Below the pieces are notes generated by a model. The model worked only from the letters and a program-made list of their open reading frames with translations. It had not been told where the DNA came from and searched no databases. This document shows positions 23,145 through 33,899 of a stretch of DNA of 64,000 nt, in pieces (positions within the stretch are counted from its first letter, which is position 1; each line of letters begins with the position of its first letter). The stretch covers positions 24,143 through 88,142 of the forward strand of contig JALQPE010000010.1 of NCBI GenBank assembly GCA_030407315.1, written 5' to 3'. A program made the translations under genes and the position numbers. Origin of the DNA: Asparagopsis taxiformis. Lineage: Eukaryota > Rhodophyta > Florideophyceae > Bonnemaisoniales > Bonnemaisoniaceae.

Positions 23145-23479
23145 GGTTGTCGAGTTGGAAAGGAAGAGCGATGGTTGACGTTGACGTATTGGAGTGATGT
23201 GGATGGTAGGTTTCACGTTGCTTGAAGAATGGTCGTGAACGCCAATCGCTGGAAATAATAACACAATACAACCGAAATTTTGTTAGGTACACACCTATCG
23301 TGACCGCTGGAATGCAAGAGAGGCAATCGAGATGTGAGTGTCCGTTCGGAACGGGCCCGAGTCGGGCTCTCGAAACCTGACGAGGTGGCGTGAAGCAGGC
23401 AGTGTCCTTGATGTGTAATGTGTTAAAATTACAGCTGTCAAGCTAGGCGGCTTTTGGGGCGGCTGCGAGCACCCCTTTA

Positions 23480-24545
23480 TCCGGGGAACACCCTGATTTG
23501 AGTTAAAATTTGGGCTATTCTCAAAAACATGCACATGTGAACATGTTTTTGAGATGGGGGTGTGCCGTACGGCACAATCGACCCGCCCAAATCGTTGATT
23601 TTTGCAAGATTTTTTTGTGCCCGAAATTTTAGAATTTCTGGGCTGGCCAGCAGTGCATCTGAGCTGGACATCCACCGGACGTCCATTTCAGGTTGGTCGT
23701 GTGCTGCCTACATCCACGCATTGCAGCAACTAAGCAGGCGGGTTCACTACTAATATAAAGTGCACGGAATATGAGTAACGTGATGGGTGAGTAGTGTTTG
23801 TGTTGAGGGAGTAAGGCGGGACCATTATGAAACACGGAAGAAGATGCCTACCTAGCATAACTTAGGCTTGAAGCCTGGAATCGACCCATCTTTCGGCGCC
23901 ATTTAGCCTCACAGTTAGTGCTTACAGAAGCCAGTGATGACCCCGCTCGGGGCGGCGGCTCCGGTTCCTGGGGCCGTTGTGGCCAAATTAGACACCCTGA
24001 TTTGAATTAAAATTTGGGCTATTCTCAAAAACATGCACATGTGCACATGTTTTTGAGAAGGGGGTGTGCCGTACGGCACAATCGACCGCCCAAATCGATG
24101 ATTTTTTTACAATTTTTTTTGTGCCCGAAATTTTAGAATTTCTGGGCTGGCCAGCAGTGCAATCGAGCTGGACATCCACCGGACGTCCATTTCAGGTTGG
24201 TCGTGAGAGAGTGGGGTGGGACCATGATGGAACAAGGACCAAGACCTGTCCCTGGCGTATTGAGCCTGAAATCGACCCTTCGTCAGACGCCATTTAGCCT
24301 TACAGTTAGTGCCTACAGAAGCCAGTGACAACCCCACTCGGGGCGGCGGCCGGTGCCTGGGGCCGTTCTGGCCAAATTAGACACCTTGATTTGAATTAAA
24401 ATTTGGGCTATTCTCAAAAACATGCACATCTGAACATGTTTTTGAGATGGGGGTGTGCCGTACGGCACTTTCGACCGCCCAAATCGAAAATTTTGCAATT
24501 TTTTTTGCTGCCCGAAATTCTACAAGTTCTGGGCTGGCCAGTAAT
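23480..24545 (+). repeat. Satellite-like direct repeat, right block
   Basis: Two full units and one diverged unit of the same family as 17840-18890, in the same orientation. The genes at 19.15-23.14 kb are thus bracketed by direct repeats. Confidence 0.8.
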
Positions 24546-24857
24546 GCATTAGCTATCTCCTCTAAACCGATTCTAACAAGCAGAAAGAATCCTCTCCTTC
24601 ATGACGATGCTCTCGAATTGAGTGCAATGCAACGGACTCCCTCCAGAGAACGATAAAGCATCGTCTTTTCCAAGGCATTTCCGTACGAAAAATAATCGAA
24701 AAACATATTTGACTTTAACCTAACAGCTATCGCGAGCACCGTACTCAGCTATATTTCCTCTGTAATTTCCTTCCTCCACCAATCAATAGCCGCTTGGTCC
24801 AGGCTTAAAAGCCTTCCACTATCTGTCCTATCCATCGAAGACCCTCGGAGGGTCCAT

Positions 24858-25034
24858 CAACGGAGGTGGAGGAGGCTATAGTGGAAGCCTGGAGAACATG
24901 TGAGATGTCAGTACCCATGGATCACAAGAACATGTTCAGGTGCGGTTCGGATATTCTTCCATTAACGGAGGTGGAGGAGGCTATGGTGGAAGCCTGGAGA
25001 AGAATAGAGTAGTCCTATACCCATGGATCACAAG
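24858..25034 (+). repeat. Two-copy tandem duplication
   Basis: The segment containing CAACGGAGGTGGAGGAGGCT and ending CCCATGGATCACAAG occurs twice with a few differences. Confidence 0.75.
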
Positions 25035-25289
25035 TAGACGTTGTTGGGCTCCTTTCGAAGCCCATTCGTCTCTTGAATAAATTTAGCACCCAATCATATA
25101 CGATTGCCGAGTTGACACCCCGTATGTCTCGTTGGTAGAAATAGCAGGGGTTCCACCACTCAGCTGGCGGGAAGTAGTTACTGATTATATGAGATATGGC
25201 TTAGCTCCCGCCAAAACCGATAGCTCTGGGCTCAGGTTCTCCAAAGTGGTTATACGAATGTGTTCTGACAATGCTAGAAGACGAATATC

Positions 25290-25480
25290 TGCATCCTGAT
25301 TTGAATTAAAATTTGGGCCATTCTCAAAAACATGCACATGTGAACATGTTTTTGAGATGGGGATGTGCCGTACGGCACAATCGACCGCCCAAATCGATGA
25401 TTTTTTGCAATTTTTTTGTGCCCGAAATTTTAGAATTTCTGGTCTGGCCAGCAATGCATCTGAGCTGGACATCCCCATGT
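25290..25480 (+). repeat. Satellite fragment
   Basis: Same unit as the 17.8 and 23.5 kb blocks, starting CCTGATTTGAATTAAAATTT and ending near CTGAGCTGGACATCC, where it breaks into different sequence. Confidence 0.75.
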
Positions 25481-25824
25481 CCAGTGGCCGTCCGGATGTC
25501 GCTCACCTGGTAAGCGTGATGCACCTGTGACAACCTATGTGACTGCAGTCACAGCCGCCATGGCGGCCGTGCAGTACAACACTCAAAGACAGGGAATCAC
25601 AATCTTTTTAAAAATTTTCTCTACCACGTATCCGTCACAACTTATTACCTACACCGGTTACGGGTTTCAAGACCTTTCCAGTGCTGTGTACCCGTATACT
25701 CTGTTCCGTTCGATATCAACCAGTGTTCCTCACGAAAGAGTGCAAACGTCACGAGATACGTCGTCAAATTTGACTGTCTCGCCGAGCGGTCGCCATCCTG
25801 TACCGAATTCCCACTCATTCCATT

Positions 25825-27240
25825 ATGACGAATAAGCGCAGGCGCAACAGCAATCCGATCGTTGACGACGCAACCGTGCCAATTCTGCGCGAACCCGCTA
25901 GCCATTGGGAGGATTCTAGTGACATGGGTACACGTCGAAACGTAGGTCGCGCCGCCCGCGAAACTACTCTCGCTGGCAAAGACTTCCTCCGCCTCCTGCT
26001 GGATTTATTCGCCCACTCAAGTTCCGCAGACTTGACGGACAAGCCGGGAGGTTTCACATACGCGGACCTTGGCGCTTGGGTTGCGCAGGGCACGGAAGAA
26101 CAATTTCTGGCGCTGCAAGGTCGACTCAGCATGGCCTTCAGCGGTCGTTCGAAGAATGCTGGAGTCGAGGCGGATGTTGCCGAAATCGTCATGGCAGAGA
26201 TGAACGTTGAGCGAGCCAAGCAGATTGTTCGTCTGGCATTACCGATTGCCGAGTTTTCAAGACAGGATGAGCGTATCGGGCAATGGGTTGAGCACTGCAT
26301 CCTTTCTGGGATCGTGCCGCAGACCTTCCTTATTGGATGTAACATGCTTCCTTCGCCACTACAGGCGCCGCAGCGCGGGGAACCAAGCGCCTTCGTTCTT
26401 GCTCCACCGGAAACGTTCGAGGTATTGATGTATTTCCAAGCGTTGTCTATCATCCGAAATCACAACAAGAACCTGCCGCGTCGCCGAATAGGCGACGCGG
26501 CCGAAGAGGGGAACGAAGCCGCACGCGTCCCAGCCCATCGGAAAAGCACTAATCGAGCTTGTTACGTGGTTCAAGTTTTATACCATGCTTGGACCGATGT
26601 GGCCTTCGCCGCAAAGTTTTCCAGCTTCGAAGAGTTGATGGCGCCGTACATCATTTTCGACAGCAGTGAGCATTGGTTTGACGTGCTCGATGAAGGTCTA
26701 TTCGCACCGATGGAGCAGAAGCTAGATCTCTACCACGACAAAGCTCCCCTATCTCATCCTGATGGATATGGTGGAAAAGTAGAGACAAGAACCAGTGCGC
26801 AGCACAGTGAATTTAGGGACCTTGTGAGGAAGTTCTTCGACCGGTTGCAGTTTCTTATCGTCAACCCGGACCTGTACACCTGGCCGGAGTCCGACCGCTG
26901 GGGGGCGCTGGAAATATACTTGTCAAGCGGAAATCCGGACAAGCTGCCAGCGTACTTTGACACCCTCGACGAAGACGTTATGGCTGTCCTCCGCCCGGCA
27001 CCACAAGCCGCGGACGCAGAAAAGGTCCCCAAGCCGGTTGATGACACTCCCACTCGTCGCAACACAGGAGGGAGAGGTTTGGTTCCGTCGACAAGACACA
27101 CAACCAGGCTTCAACTTGGACCTGGGAGGACCAGTCTTACTGCCCAAAGGCCGTCGTCTCCCCCGTCACCGTCACCCCATGCGACAGAAGAGCAGGAAAG
27201 TGAAGGGCAGGCTCTCGCAAAGGACTTTCTTCGAAAATGA
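25825..27240 (+). CDS. Unknown 471-residue protein overlapping the methyltransferase start
   Basis: An intact frame from ATG 25825 with a basic N-terminus (MTNKRRRNSN). Residues 45-440 are predicted mostly helical by eye (FLRLLLDLFAHSS, VRKFFDRLQFLIV), and the tail is proline/serine-rich. I do not recognise a family. The stop overlaps the next start as ATGA (27237-27240). The next gene is a DNA methyltransferase, and in the large fusion protein at 30823 the methyltransferase is preceded by ParB and helical regions. This gene may therefore be the matching non-catalytic part of a related modification protein. No ParB motif is visible in it. Confidence 0.5.
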   Translation: MTNKRRRNSNPIVDDATVPILREPASHWEDSSDMGTRRNVGRAARETTLAGKDFLRLLLDLFAHSSSADLTDKPGGFTYADLGAWVAQGTEEQFLALQGRLSMAFSGRSKNAGVEADVAEIVMAEMNVERAKQIVRLALPIAEFSRQDERIGQWVEHCILSGIVPQTFLIGCNMLPSPLQAPQRGEPSAFVLAPPETFEVLMYFQALSIIRNHNKNLPRRRIGDAAEEGNEAARVPAHRKSTNRACYVVQVLYHAWTDVAFAAKFSSFEELMAPYIIFDSSEHWFDVLDEGLFAPMEQKLDLYHDKAPLSHPDGYGGKVETRTSAQHSEFRDLVRKFFDRLQFLIVNPDLYTWPESDRWGALEIYLSSGNPDKLPAYFDTLDEDVMAVLRPAPQAADAEKVPKPVDDTPTRRNTGGRGLVPSTRHTTRLQLGPGRTSLTAQRPSSPPSPSPHATEEQESEGQALAKDFLRK

Positions 27241-27960
27241 GTCAGTATTGCCGGGTGTACGACGTCCCTTTCGAAGATTTGGTCAGTGCCGACGAGAGCC
27301 GAGAACACGTGCCCATCACGGGCAACGTTCAGCTCATTCTGACTGATCCGCCCTACAATGTTCGTCGTAAGAGGAACGATTCCAACTCTTCGTATGACAG
27401 GCTAACTGCAGAAGATATGCAGGCTAGCATCGAAGTGTTTGACGAGCTGTTGCGCCCCGGTGGCCACGGCATCGTGTTCTGCTCCGTTTTGCAGTTCTAC
27501 GAATGGTTCCATTACTTGGAAACGTACAAAGGACCGCAGTCAGAAGGCCCAACCGATGCTGCTGCCAGTGATGACGGGTCGGATGAAGAAGAGGTTAGTC
27601 CATGAATTCGGACTCCGAAGCATCGCAGCACAGTGGCGAAGAAAGTGCGGATGAGGAGGATGAAGCAGGACGAGGAGGAGGAGGCACGTCGTTCGGAATT
27701 CAGTTTTCTCTCGTTGACGAGGTACCTCTGTGTTGTCCTCCTACCTGGGCACCTCTATCAATGCCGGGGGCTGAAGAGGTACCAGAACGCATGAACATGG
27801 CAGGGTCGCTATCCACTTCCTGAATCGAGGTGTTCCGTTCAAGCTGGTAAGCGAGATGGTGGCCTATAGGAACCACGGGGGGATACATGGACGGCACGTA
27901 CCCAACACTGATTTCGCTATGAACAGAACGTACTTTCCAAACCAGAATCCAACTTTCTGA
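27237..27960 (+). pseudogene. DNA methyltransferase fragment with intact DPPY motif
   Basis: The N-terminal 122 residues (27237-27605) are clearly a methyltransferase: LILTDPPYNVRR with D37-P-P-Y40, the target-base motif IV of N6-adenine/N4-cytosine enzymes, then LLRPGGHGIVFCS and FYEWFHYLE. An ATGA overlap leads to an acidic block at 27602. After another frame change, coding-like sequence (VAIHFLNRGVPFKLVSEMVA, then YRNHGGIHGRHVPNTDF) runs to a stop at 27960. In permuted beta-class enzymes the AdoMet-binding motif I comes after this region, and it is missing here, so the copy is truncated. It is related to the methyltransferase part of the protein at 30823. Confidence 0.6.
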
Positions 27961-28120
27961 AGTTGATTGAACATGAGAGATGTTTTTTCATATTGATTGA
28001 ATAGGATAACAAAGTTGATTGAACTACTCGTGTCGTCGAAGACGAGGCGTTTTTACTTCGGAATAGACGCCAGGCCTGACCTGATCTCTTTCTCTACCCC
28101 AGCTCTTATCATCTTGTTTG

Positions 28121-30425
28121 TTAGTGAAGGGAACTCTGCAATGACGGTGTCAACCGAAATATGTCCCTTCCAAGCCACTGTTGTTCTCCCTTGCGAAGCA
28201 TGGCAGGCCTATACTTACCTGACCATGCGTCTCTTCCATCGTAGACCTCGTACCACCGAACACACAGCTGACAAATAACCCCTTCGTTGTTTTTTCTTAC
28301 AACTCATAATTTGTCCTAGCCAGAACGGCATCTCAGTAGTACAGTCTTCTCCATTTACAGCCACGAAGCGATTCACCGAGTAGGGCAAGTCTGATAGTGG
28401 TATGCAATCTGCAGTCGACATGAGTTCCTCCTCCATCGGGACGACGTTCCGATTCCCTTTTCGATACATGCCATTCATCTCGAAACATTCGGTGAGGTTC
28501 CAATGAAAAGAATCTTCCCTTTCCTCATAAACCTGTCGTAGAAGCTCATGTAGCTGATCCATTTTAGAATTGTTATTGACCCTGCTCTCTTCCGAACGAA
28601 AACGGAGCAGGACCTCATGTCGATCTGGAGGAGAACGTATGATATTACTCGGTGTTCGTTTCAGTTCAGGAGGCTTAACCAGGAAACCATTCAGCCCCGG
28701 TGAGAACTGGGAGAGGCTTCCAGTTGTCTTCACAAAATATCTTAACATCGCATGCAGTTCTGTAGAAGTCATAACTTTTTCCTGTATCTTGGGATCGGTG
28801 AAACCTGAAGTATCTGAATTTTGAAAAGCATGCACTTTTCCAACCGAATTCTCACTCCGGCAGAGACCGGAGAAGTTTGCCACGTGCAACATACGAGAGA
28901 CAGAGGGTTCCGGAGTATAGGACACTCTGAGTTGTTCAACTAAATCTTCCATAGTGACGGCGTTGTGGGAACGTAGCCTGCGAGAGGTACAGCTAAAGGC
29001 CTGGTCGATGTCTGCATGGGTGTGGCCGATGGGTAGGAAAGAAGCGTGTACTTCTTCAAACACACCCCAAGCAACGAGACATTCTAGATAGCAAAACAGA
29101 AACGTGTTCTTGTTCTCTCTTGTGCAATTGTCTACCTGCAAGTACAGTGTTCCCTGAAGACTCGAACCCATAGCCTTTTTGGTAAGAGTCCTGTGAATTG
29201 CCTCGATGATATGATTTGCCCCAGTTTCGAATTCAGCAGTAAGTGTGTACAACGAAAGATGCTTTCGGACACCATGTTCGAGAACACCTATGAGTCTCAC
29301 CTTCAAACTATGACCAACAGTCGCTTTTGTACATACCGTGAAATGGGGAAGACCGTATCCTGATTGATCAGCCCCGTCTACGATCAGAGACGTGAACCTG
29401 GAGGGATATAGTGACGCTTCTTCACACTTCTTTTGATACTCCCTGCGTTCCCGTGCCACCATCTCGATATGACGCTGGCGACGTTCCAGAAGCGGAGCAG
29501 TGCGTTGAATATCTGTCCCGATGGCTTCCAGTTTATCACGTATGTAATCACATTCCGAACATTTCGTGAACCTCTGGACACGCCGAACCTTGATATTCGC
29601 ACAAAACGTGTTCCAGGTGTTGTAGAAGTAGCTCAAAGTTGGTGGGTTCCGGTTCGAGTATAATAACGTAAATTGGTCGCAGAACATCTCGTACACAGCC
29701 TTCTTCTCGAAAAGAGGCAGATGCTTCTCTCCACTGTCTGGCATCATATCAGCAGTCGAGGCAGACAAGCGTTCAAGGAAGAAGATCACTGCATCTCTAT
29801 GTGGAGAGCCAGAAATTCGTTTCGGAGAAGCCATAAATGGAAGACTCCCATTCTGGCAAGCTTTCTCTACCGAGGTCTGCATATGTCGTGAAAACTTGAA
29901 GCTGAACTCGAGGAATTCGCAACACACAGGCTTCTCAGAGAAGTAGAACCGGTTACTGTTTGGTTCCAGTAGAGCGTGCAGATACCTGCGGCGATCGTCC
30001 CTGTTGTACAACAAAACTCGTTCTGCTTCATTCCGAAGGAAAACATGGTCGGTTTTTCTGAAGCATCCCTTATTGCAGCATGGTATTCTTCTTATATCTG
30101 TTTTGGGCAGTGACAAACTGAACTTCACCCGCCTCTCTAGCATGCTGCTCTTTCGACGAACTGAACTGGACCTCGTCACACTTTCATAATTCTTCCTGTG
30201 TTGTAGGCGTGAAAATGGTTTATACATCGAAGCCGTGGATCGGAAAGAGTCGGAAGAAGTACCCACTATTCCATGCATCACTTCATCGTGGCTACGCGGC
30301 ATAGATATGGTTTCAACAGAAGGAGCGTGTTCTGATTCGGAGTCCCTAGAAAGAGATTTCATGTATGATTCGGCTTTCTCCAGTGCGTCATTCCTAGCTT
30401 CGGCGAGATGAAAACGCGGAGCCAT
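28121..30425 (-). CDS. DUF7869-like putative DDE transposase, one frameshift near the 3' end
   Basis: Starts at ATG 30425. Residues 110-180 form a Cys-rich N-terminal domain (IPCCNKGCFRKTDHVFL ... VCCEFLEFSFKFSRHMQ). C289 and C292 (CSECD) follow, then an RNase-H-like core: D350 in SLIVDGADQS, D432 in LQVDNCTRENKN, and HTHADIDQAF at 468-477. This is the pattern of DUF7869 proteins found in eukaryotic mobile elements. The present frame ends at 28215, but the sequence after PFWLGQIMS contains a run of six T (A on the coding strand) at 28290-28296. With one fewer A the reading continues as CVRWYEVYDGRDAW to a stop at 28121, and this tail matches the separate fragment at 36882-37181. A 1-bp slip there probably broke the gene. 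It is followed upstream by the ParB-methyltransferase gene on the same strand, 400 bp apart. Confidence 0.6.
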
Positions 30426-30822
30426 CTGCAGTGGGAGCAGAACGAATTATCTCTGAACGGTAGTTAGATTTGCAGGTAGCGTGGAAAAGAGATGGCTGCA
30501 AGACGAGTATATCGGTTGATCAAGATGCATGGTGAGTAGGAATGACACCGGTGAGACGTTCATCTAATATGGATGCAGAGTGGCCTCCTCGACGGCGATA
30601 GTTGGCCCAGGATACAGCGCCAAATACCTATGCCAAATCAATCTCTGTTGTGAATGGAGTACGGCTGATTGGTTGATTTGTGCTCTTCATGCGCCCATGA
30701 TTACGGGGAAAAACGACAACAATCTTTCCTCTCTGAAGGTTTACAAATGGTACGAAACAGAGCTAAAGGTTTATTGCAGTGGTTTTGTTCAAATCTGCCG
30801 AGCGAAACTATACGTAATAAGA

Positions 30823-33800
30823 CTAAGACAACGTCCTCATCTTGTTCAAGTCCCATGCGAATATCCCGTTCAGTCCTTTCAAAGTTCCAGGAGGAGGTTC
30901 AATACCACCGTATTTGTACGGGTAAGGACAATCCAAACAACATTCGTTCGGTTCGAACATATAACAAGATACAAGTTTCTGATCCTCACCTTGAAAGTTC
31001 GCTAGAGGTACATTGTGTATTGTAGTTTGGAACCTCTCATCACTAGTTCCTGCACAAAGGAGAGACGCTTTTCCGACGACCTGATCCAAAATGTATAGTT
31101 CAACAGAATCTCCTCCTTTCAGTACTCTCTCTATTCCTTCGATAGTGGATTTACCGGCATTTGTATTATCATCTTTTCCCCTTTTCTGTAGCGAACAGAT
31201 TTTCGGTTGGCTTAGCAGAACGCCATCCTCTGCATGATTCCCTGTTCTCCTCTTCTTCGATCCGATACGTGCTCTCAGATCATTATGATACAAAGCATCG
31301 GCAATAGAACGAAGTCTTTCATGAGCGAGACGGAAAATCTTGGTACTAGCTTCCACAACCACACATGAACGGGCTGTCTTCATCGCTGCGATCGCAGTAG
31401 TAAGTGTTCCTCCGTAAACATCAATAACTGAACCCCTCTCAGGACAAAACGTGTTGATTATCTCGGATAACATTCCAATATGTTTCTCTTCTGTTAGAAC
31501 AGGAGATTTTGTTCCTGGAGTGAGAAGTTTGTCTTTCGAAACGGGAATTCTGGACATTGCAGCGAATTTCCGTTTCGTTTCTGTTGGGACGAGGTGATAT
31601 TGGCTTCGAAGGTCTGGCTTGAAACCGTCCTTACGATGTCCGGGAGCCCTGGCAACAACTGCAAACTCGCACGCGTTTTGTGGGAACATATCTCCGCGAT
31701 GTGCTTGTACAGTGTTCGTGTCTTTCATGAATACGAAAGGGTATTCCGGACCGTCGAAACCGACGTTTCTCAGCTCATGCAGGAATGCTGGAAAGTTTCG
31801 GAATGATACAAAACAGAAAAACCAGCCACCTGGCTTCAAGGTTCTCCTTGCAAGCTGGCATAATGCATTGATTTCCTTATCACTTATGAAATTGTTATAT
31901 GCGGTATTACGAAGGGATTTAGAATTCGGAGTTCTATACAGAGCGTCGGTAAGAACTAAATCCTGAAGAGGGTACTCATCTGTCCATATTTCCTTGTCGA
32001 AGTCCTGCCATTTCATCTGATAGCATGTAATTCCCATTTCAAGAACGTAGTCTTTTCTTTCTGGCTCATTCGTACCAGATGAACCGCGTTTAGAATGAAG
32101 GTTGAGGCGGTCTGAGTTGATACTAGGTGAAGCAGAGACATCTGAGTTGATACTAGGTGAAGCAGAGACATCGTTCTCTGTTATCATTCGGTCGACTGGA
32201 ATAGAAGTTTTCGGTCCGGTGATAACCTTTTCAGAAGCGTCGACTTCATCTTGTACAGATTCTTGCGTTATCTGGCTCATCTTCGGTACCGAGACTATAT
32301 CCTCATCACATATTTCGGAGCCTAGTTGAGGAACACTATCTTCCTTCGAGACATCTTTTTGTTTCTCTTCTTTCGCGTCCCTTGTATCTGCATTTTCGTT
32401 ATCGGCTGCCGTCTTGCCAATTTCCTGACAGAAAGAATCGGGATCTGGGTCTTTTCGATGGCTTTCCCGATACTTCTTTTCCTTCATGGGAGCAATTTGA
32501 GGGCAAACTTTCCGGTACTGCTTCAAAAGAGCATCCAGAATATTATAATCGTTTCCCATGTTCTCCATAACATCAGTATCGAACTTTGATGAGCGAAGTA
32601 CATTCTGCTTGATTGATTCCATGCCCTTTGGCCATACCTGTCCTTCATGAAGAACCTCGAACTTACGCGCTTCTTTCATCGCTGCGCATGCGTATTCGTA
32701 TTGCTGGAGGGTATCTTTGTATGATACTGGTTTGAATTTATTCAATCTGGAGATTCCCCGAAGCCTGTAAAGAGTATGAACTTGAACTTCTTCAGCATCA
32801 GTACCCGAAGCATTCATGAACTTGGTTGCAGATTTCAAAGATGTTATATTCACAAATTTGCGATACACGCGACAGTCAACGCTTTTCATTGGGGTATTAG
32901 TACCCTTTCTCCGAGTTTTCAATGCCATACTGTTGCTAGAAGGAGGTTCTGCCAAGTCTGGATGCTCCGAATTCATAATTGTTCCAATCTCTTCGATCAC
33001 TCGCGCAGGAAGGCGCAATGCCGTCGCAGCAGTCTGTCTGACGGTGTTATCCTTGAGGTGGGAGCAACCATCATATGCGGCAGCAACTTGTTTGGCTCTA
33101 GGTGGCTTTGAGGTCATGCTCTGCATCCGGTGGGCTTCTTTCATTCCGCTCAGGATATCATAGAACGTGGTTTCGACATATAATGTTGCATCATGCTTAC
33201 GGTTCTGATGTCTGCCTAGTTGTTTCAGAACTTGGATAGAATGACCTCCTTTCAGTATCGTGACAGGCCACATAAAAGAGTCCCACCTCTCCGGGTTCTC
33301 ATCCATTAACTCCTGGATTGCAGTCAGTCTGTGCATACCGTCAACAACTCCGTACCAAACGGAACGGCATTCGGACTTCTCTTTCGCCTCACTGTCAGAA
33401 AGAAAATCACCCTGAGGACCGCGTATCGTTTTGAAAAAGTCAATAATGTGGCGCTGGAACGACCCGGTCAACTCGACTACGATCGCATTGTCGGAGCCCG
33501 AAATGAATCCATCAATTTCGTTTGTTTCATCTTGTTCTTGACATTGTGCTGACTTCATGTTTCCAGAAAATATCGATTTCAATCGCAACACACCAGAGCG
33601 CACTACTTGTCGAACAGCAGTGAGTGGGATGCATGCCCGCGGATCAACACGTGTGTTCGTAGACCCTTCCATGACGCCTGCAAATAAGGCGGTATTAGTG
33701 TGCTCCATGGTGGAAGTACCCGGTTCCTCTTCTGGAGGACCTGATTTGGAACTGAGTCTGGACCCACTCCTCTTGAAGAATCTCGTCATGTCATCCAGTT

Positions 33801-33882
33801 CTGAAATAATGAAGTGCCGGGTAAGAAATGAAGGGGAAACAGAAGCTATAAAACTCTGTATCAATTTCTCGCACTTTCGCAT
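30823..33882 (-). CDS. ParB-DNA methyltransferase fusion protein
   Basis: A continuous 1019-residue frame from ATG 33882. Residues 85-300 are ParB-like: PLTAVRQVVRSGVL, then VVDGMHRLTAIQELM with D181-G-M-H-R185, then helices. Residues 480-600 are disordered, with SDVSASPSIN duplicated by a 30-bp repeat at about 32113-32172. Residues 610-860 are a permuted (beta-class) methyltransferase: DLVLTDALYRTP at motif IV, LKPGGWFFCFVS, then motif I-like VIDVYGGTLTTAIAAM (820-834). The DPPY motif is DALY and the usual GSGTT is GGTLTT, so catalysis may be lost or altered. Residues 915-1019 form the PY-G-EPP domain (CPYPYKYGGIEPPPGT ... FAWDLNKMR), shared with the N-terminus of ParB copy B. The expected role is a nuclear DNA-binding modification or reader protein. 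A eukaryotic gene with a ParB-type domain is unusual. Confidence 0.7.
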   Translation of the reverse strand: MRKCEKLIQSFIASVSPSFLTRHFIISELDDMTRFFKRSGSRLSSKSGPPEEEPGTSTMEHTNTALFAGVMEGSTNTRVDPRACIPLTAVRQVVRSGVLRLKSIFSGNMKSAQCQEQDETNEIDGFISGSDNAIVVELTGSFQRHIIDFFKTIRGPQGDFLSDSEAKEKSECRSVWYGVVDGMHRLTAIQELMDENPERWDSFMWPVTILKGGHSIQVLKQLGRHQNRKHDATLYVETTFYDILSGMKEAHRMQSMTSKPPRAKQVAAAYDGCSHLKDNTVRQTAATALRLPARVIEEIGTIMNSEHPDLAEPPSSNSMALKTRRKGTNTPMKSVDCRVYRKFVNITSLKSATKFMNASGTDAEEVQVHTLYRLRGISRLNKFKPVSYKDTLQQYEYACAAMKEARKFEVLHEGQVWPKGMESIKQNVLRSSKFDTDVMENMGNDYNILDALLKQYRKVCPQIAPMKEKKYRESHRKDPDPDSFCQEIGKTAADNENADTRDAKEEKQKDVSKEDSVPQLGSEICDEDIVSVPKMSQITQESVQDEVDASEKVITGPKTSIPVDRMITENDVSASPSINSDVSASPSINSDRLNLHSKRGSSGTNEPERKDYVLEMGITCYQMKWQDFDKEIWTDEYPLQDLVLTDALYRTPNSKSLRNTAYNNFISDKEINALCQLARRTLKPGGWFFCFVSFRNFPAFLHELRNVGFDGPEYPFVFMKDTNTVQAHRGDMFPQNACEFAVVARAPGHRKDGFKPDLRSQYHLVPTETKRKFAAMSRIPVSKDKLLTPGTKSPVLTEEKHIGMLSEIINTFCPERGSVIDVYGGTLTTAIAAMKTARSCVVVEASTKIFRLAHERLRSIADALYHNDLRARIGSKKRRTGNHAEDGVLLSQPKICSLQKRGKDDNTNAGKSTIEGIERVLKGGDSVELYILDQVVGKASLLCAGTSDERFQTTIHNVPLANFQGEDQKLVSCYMFEPNECCLDCPYPYKYGGIEPPPGTLKGLNGIFAWDLNKMRTLS

Positions 33883-33899
33883 GAAGGACTTGAAATGAT

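Larger units (their letters stand above)
24546..25824. other. Repeat-rich spacer
   Basis: No gene seen. It holds a tandem duplication at 24858-25034 (about 100 bp, containing ACGGAGGTGGAGGAGGCTAT and CCCATGGATCACAAG twice), one more satellite fragment at 25290-25480, and two small palindromes (GTGACTGCAGTCAC and GCCGCCATGGCGGC) near 25540-25570. Confidence 0.5.

Noticed and set aside
25825..27605. Bacterial origin of the window because of ParB, methyltransferase and ATGA overlaps
   Set aside because: GT-AG intron, hAT and TNP2-type transposases, E4/kinase/actin-like fragments, satellites and large non-coding fractions all indicate a eukaryote.
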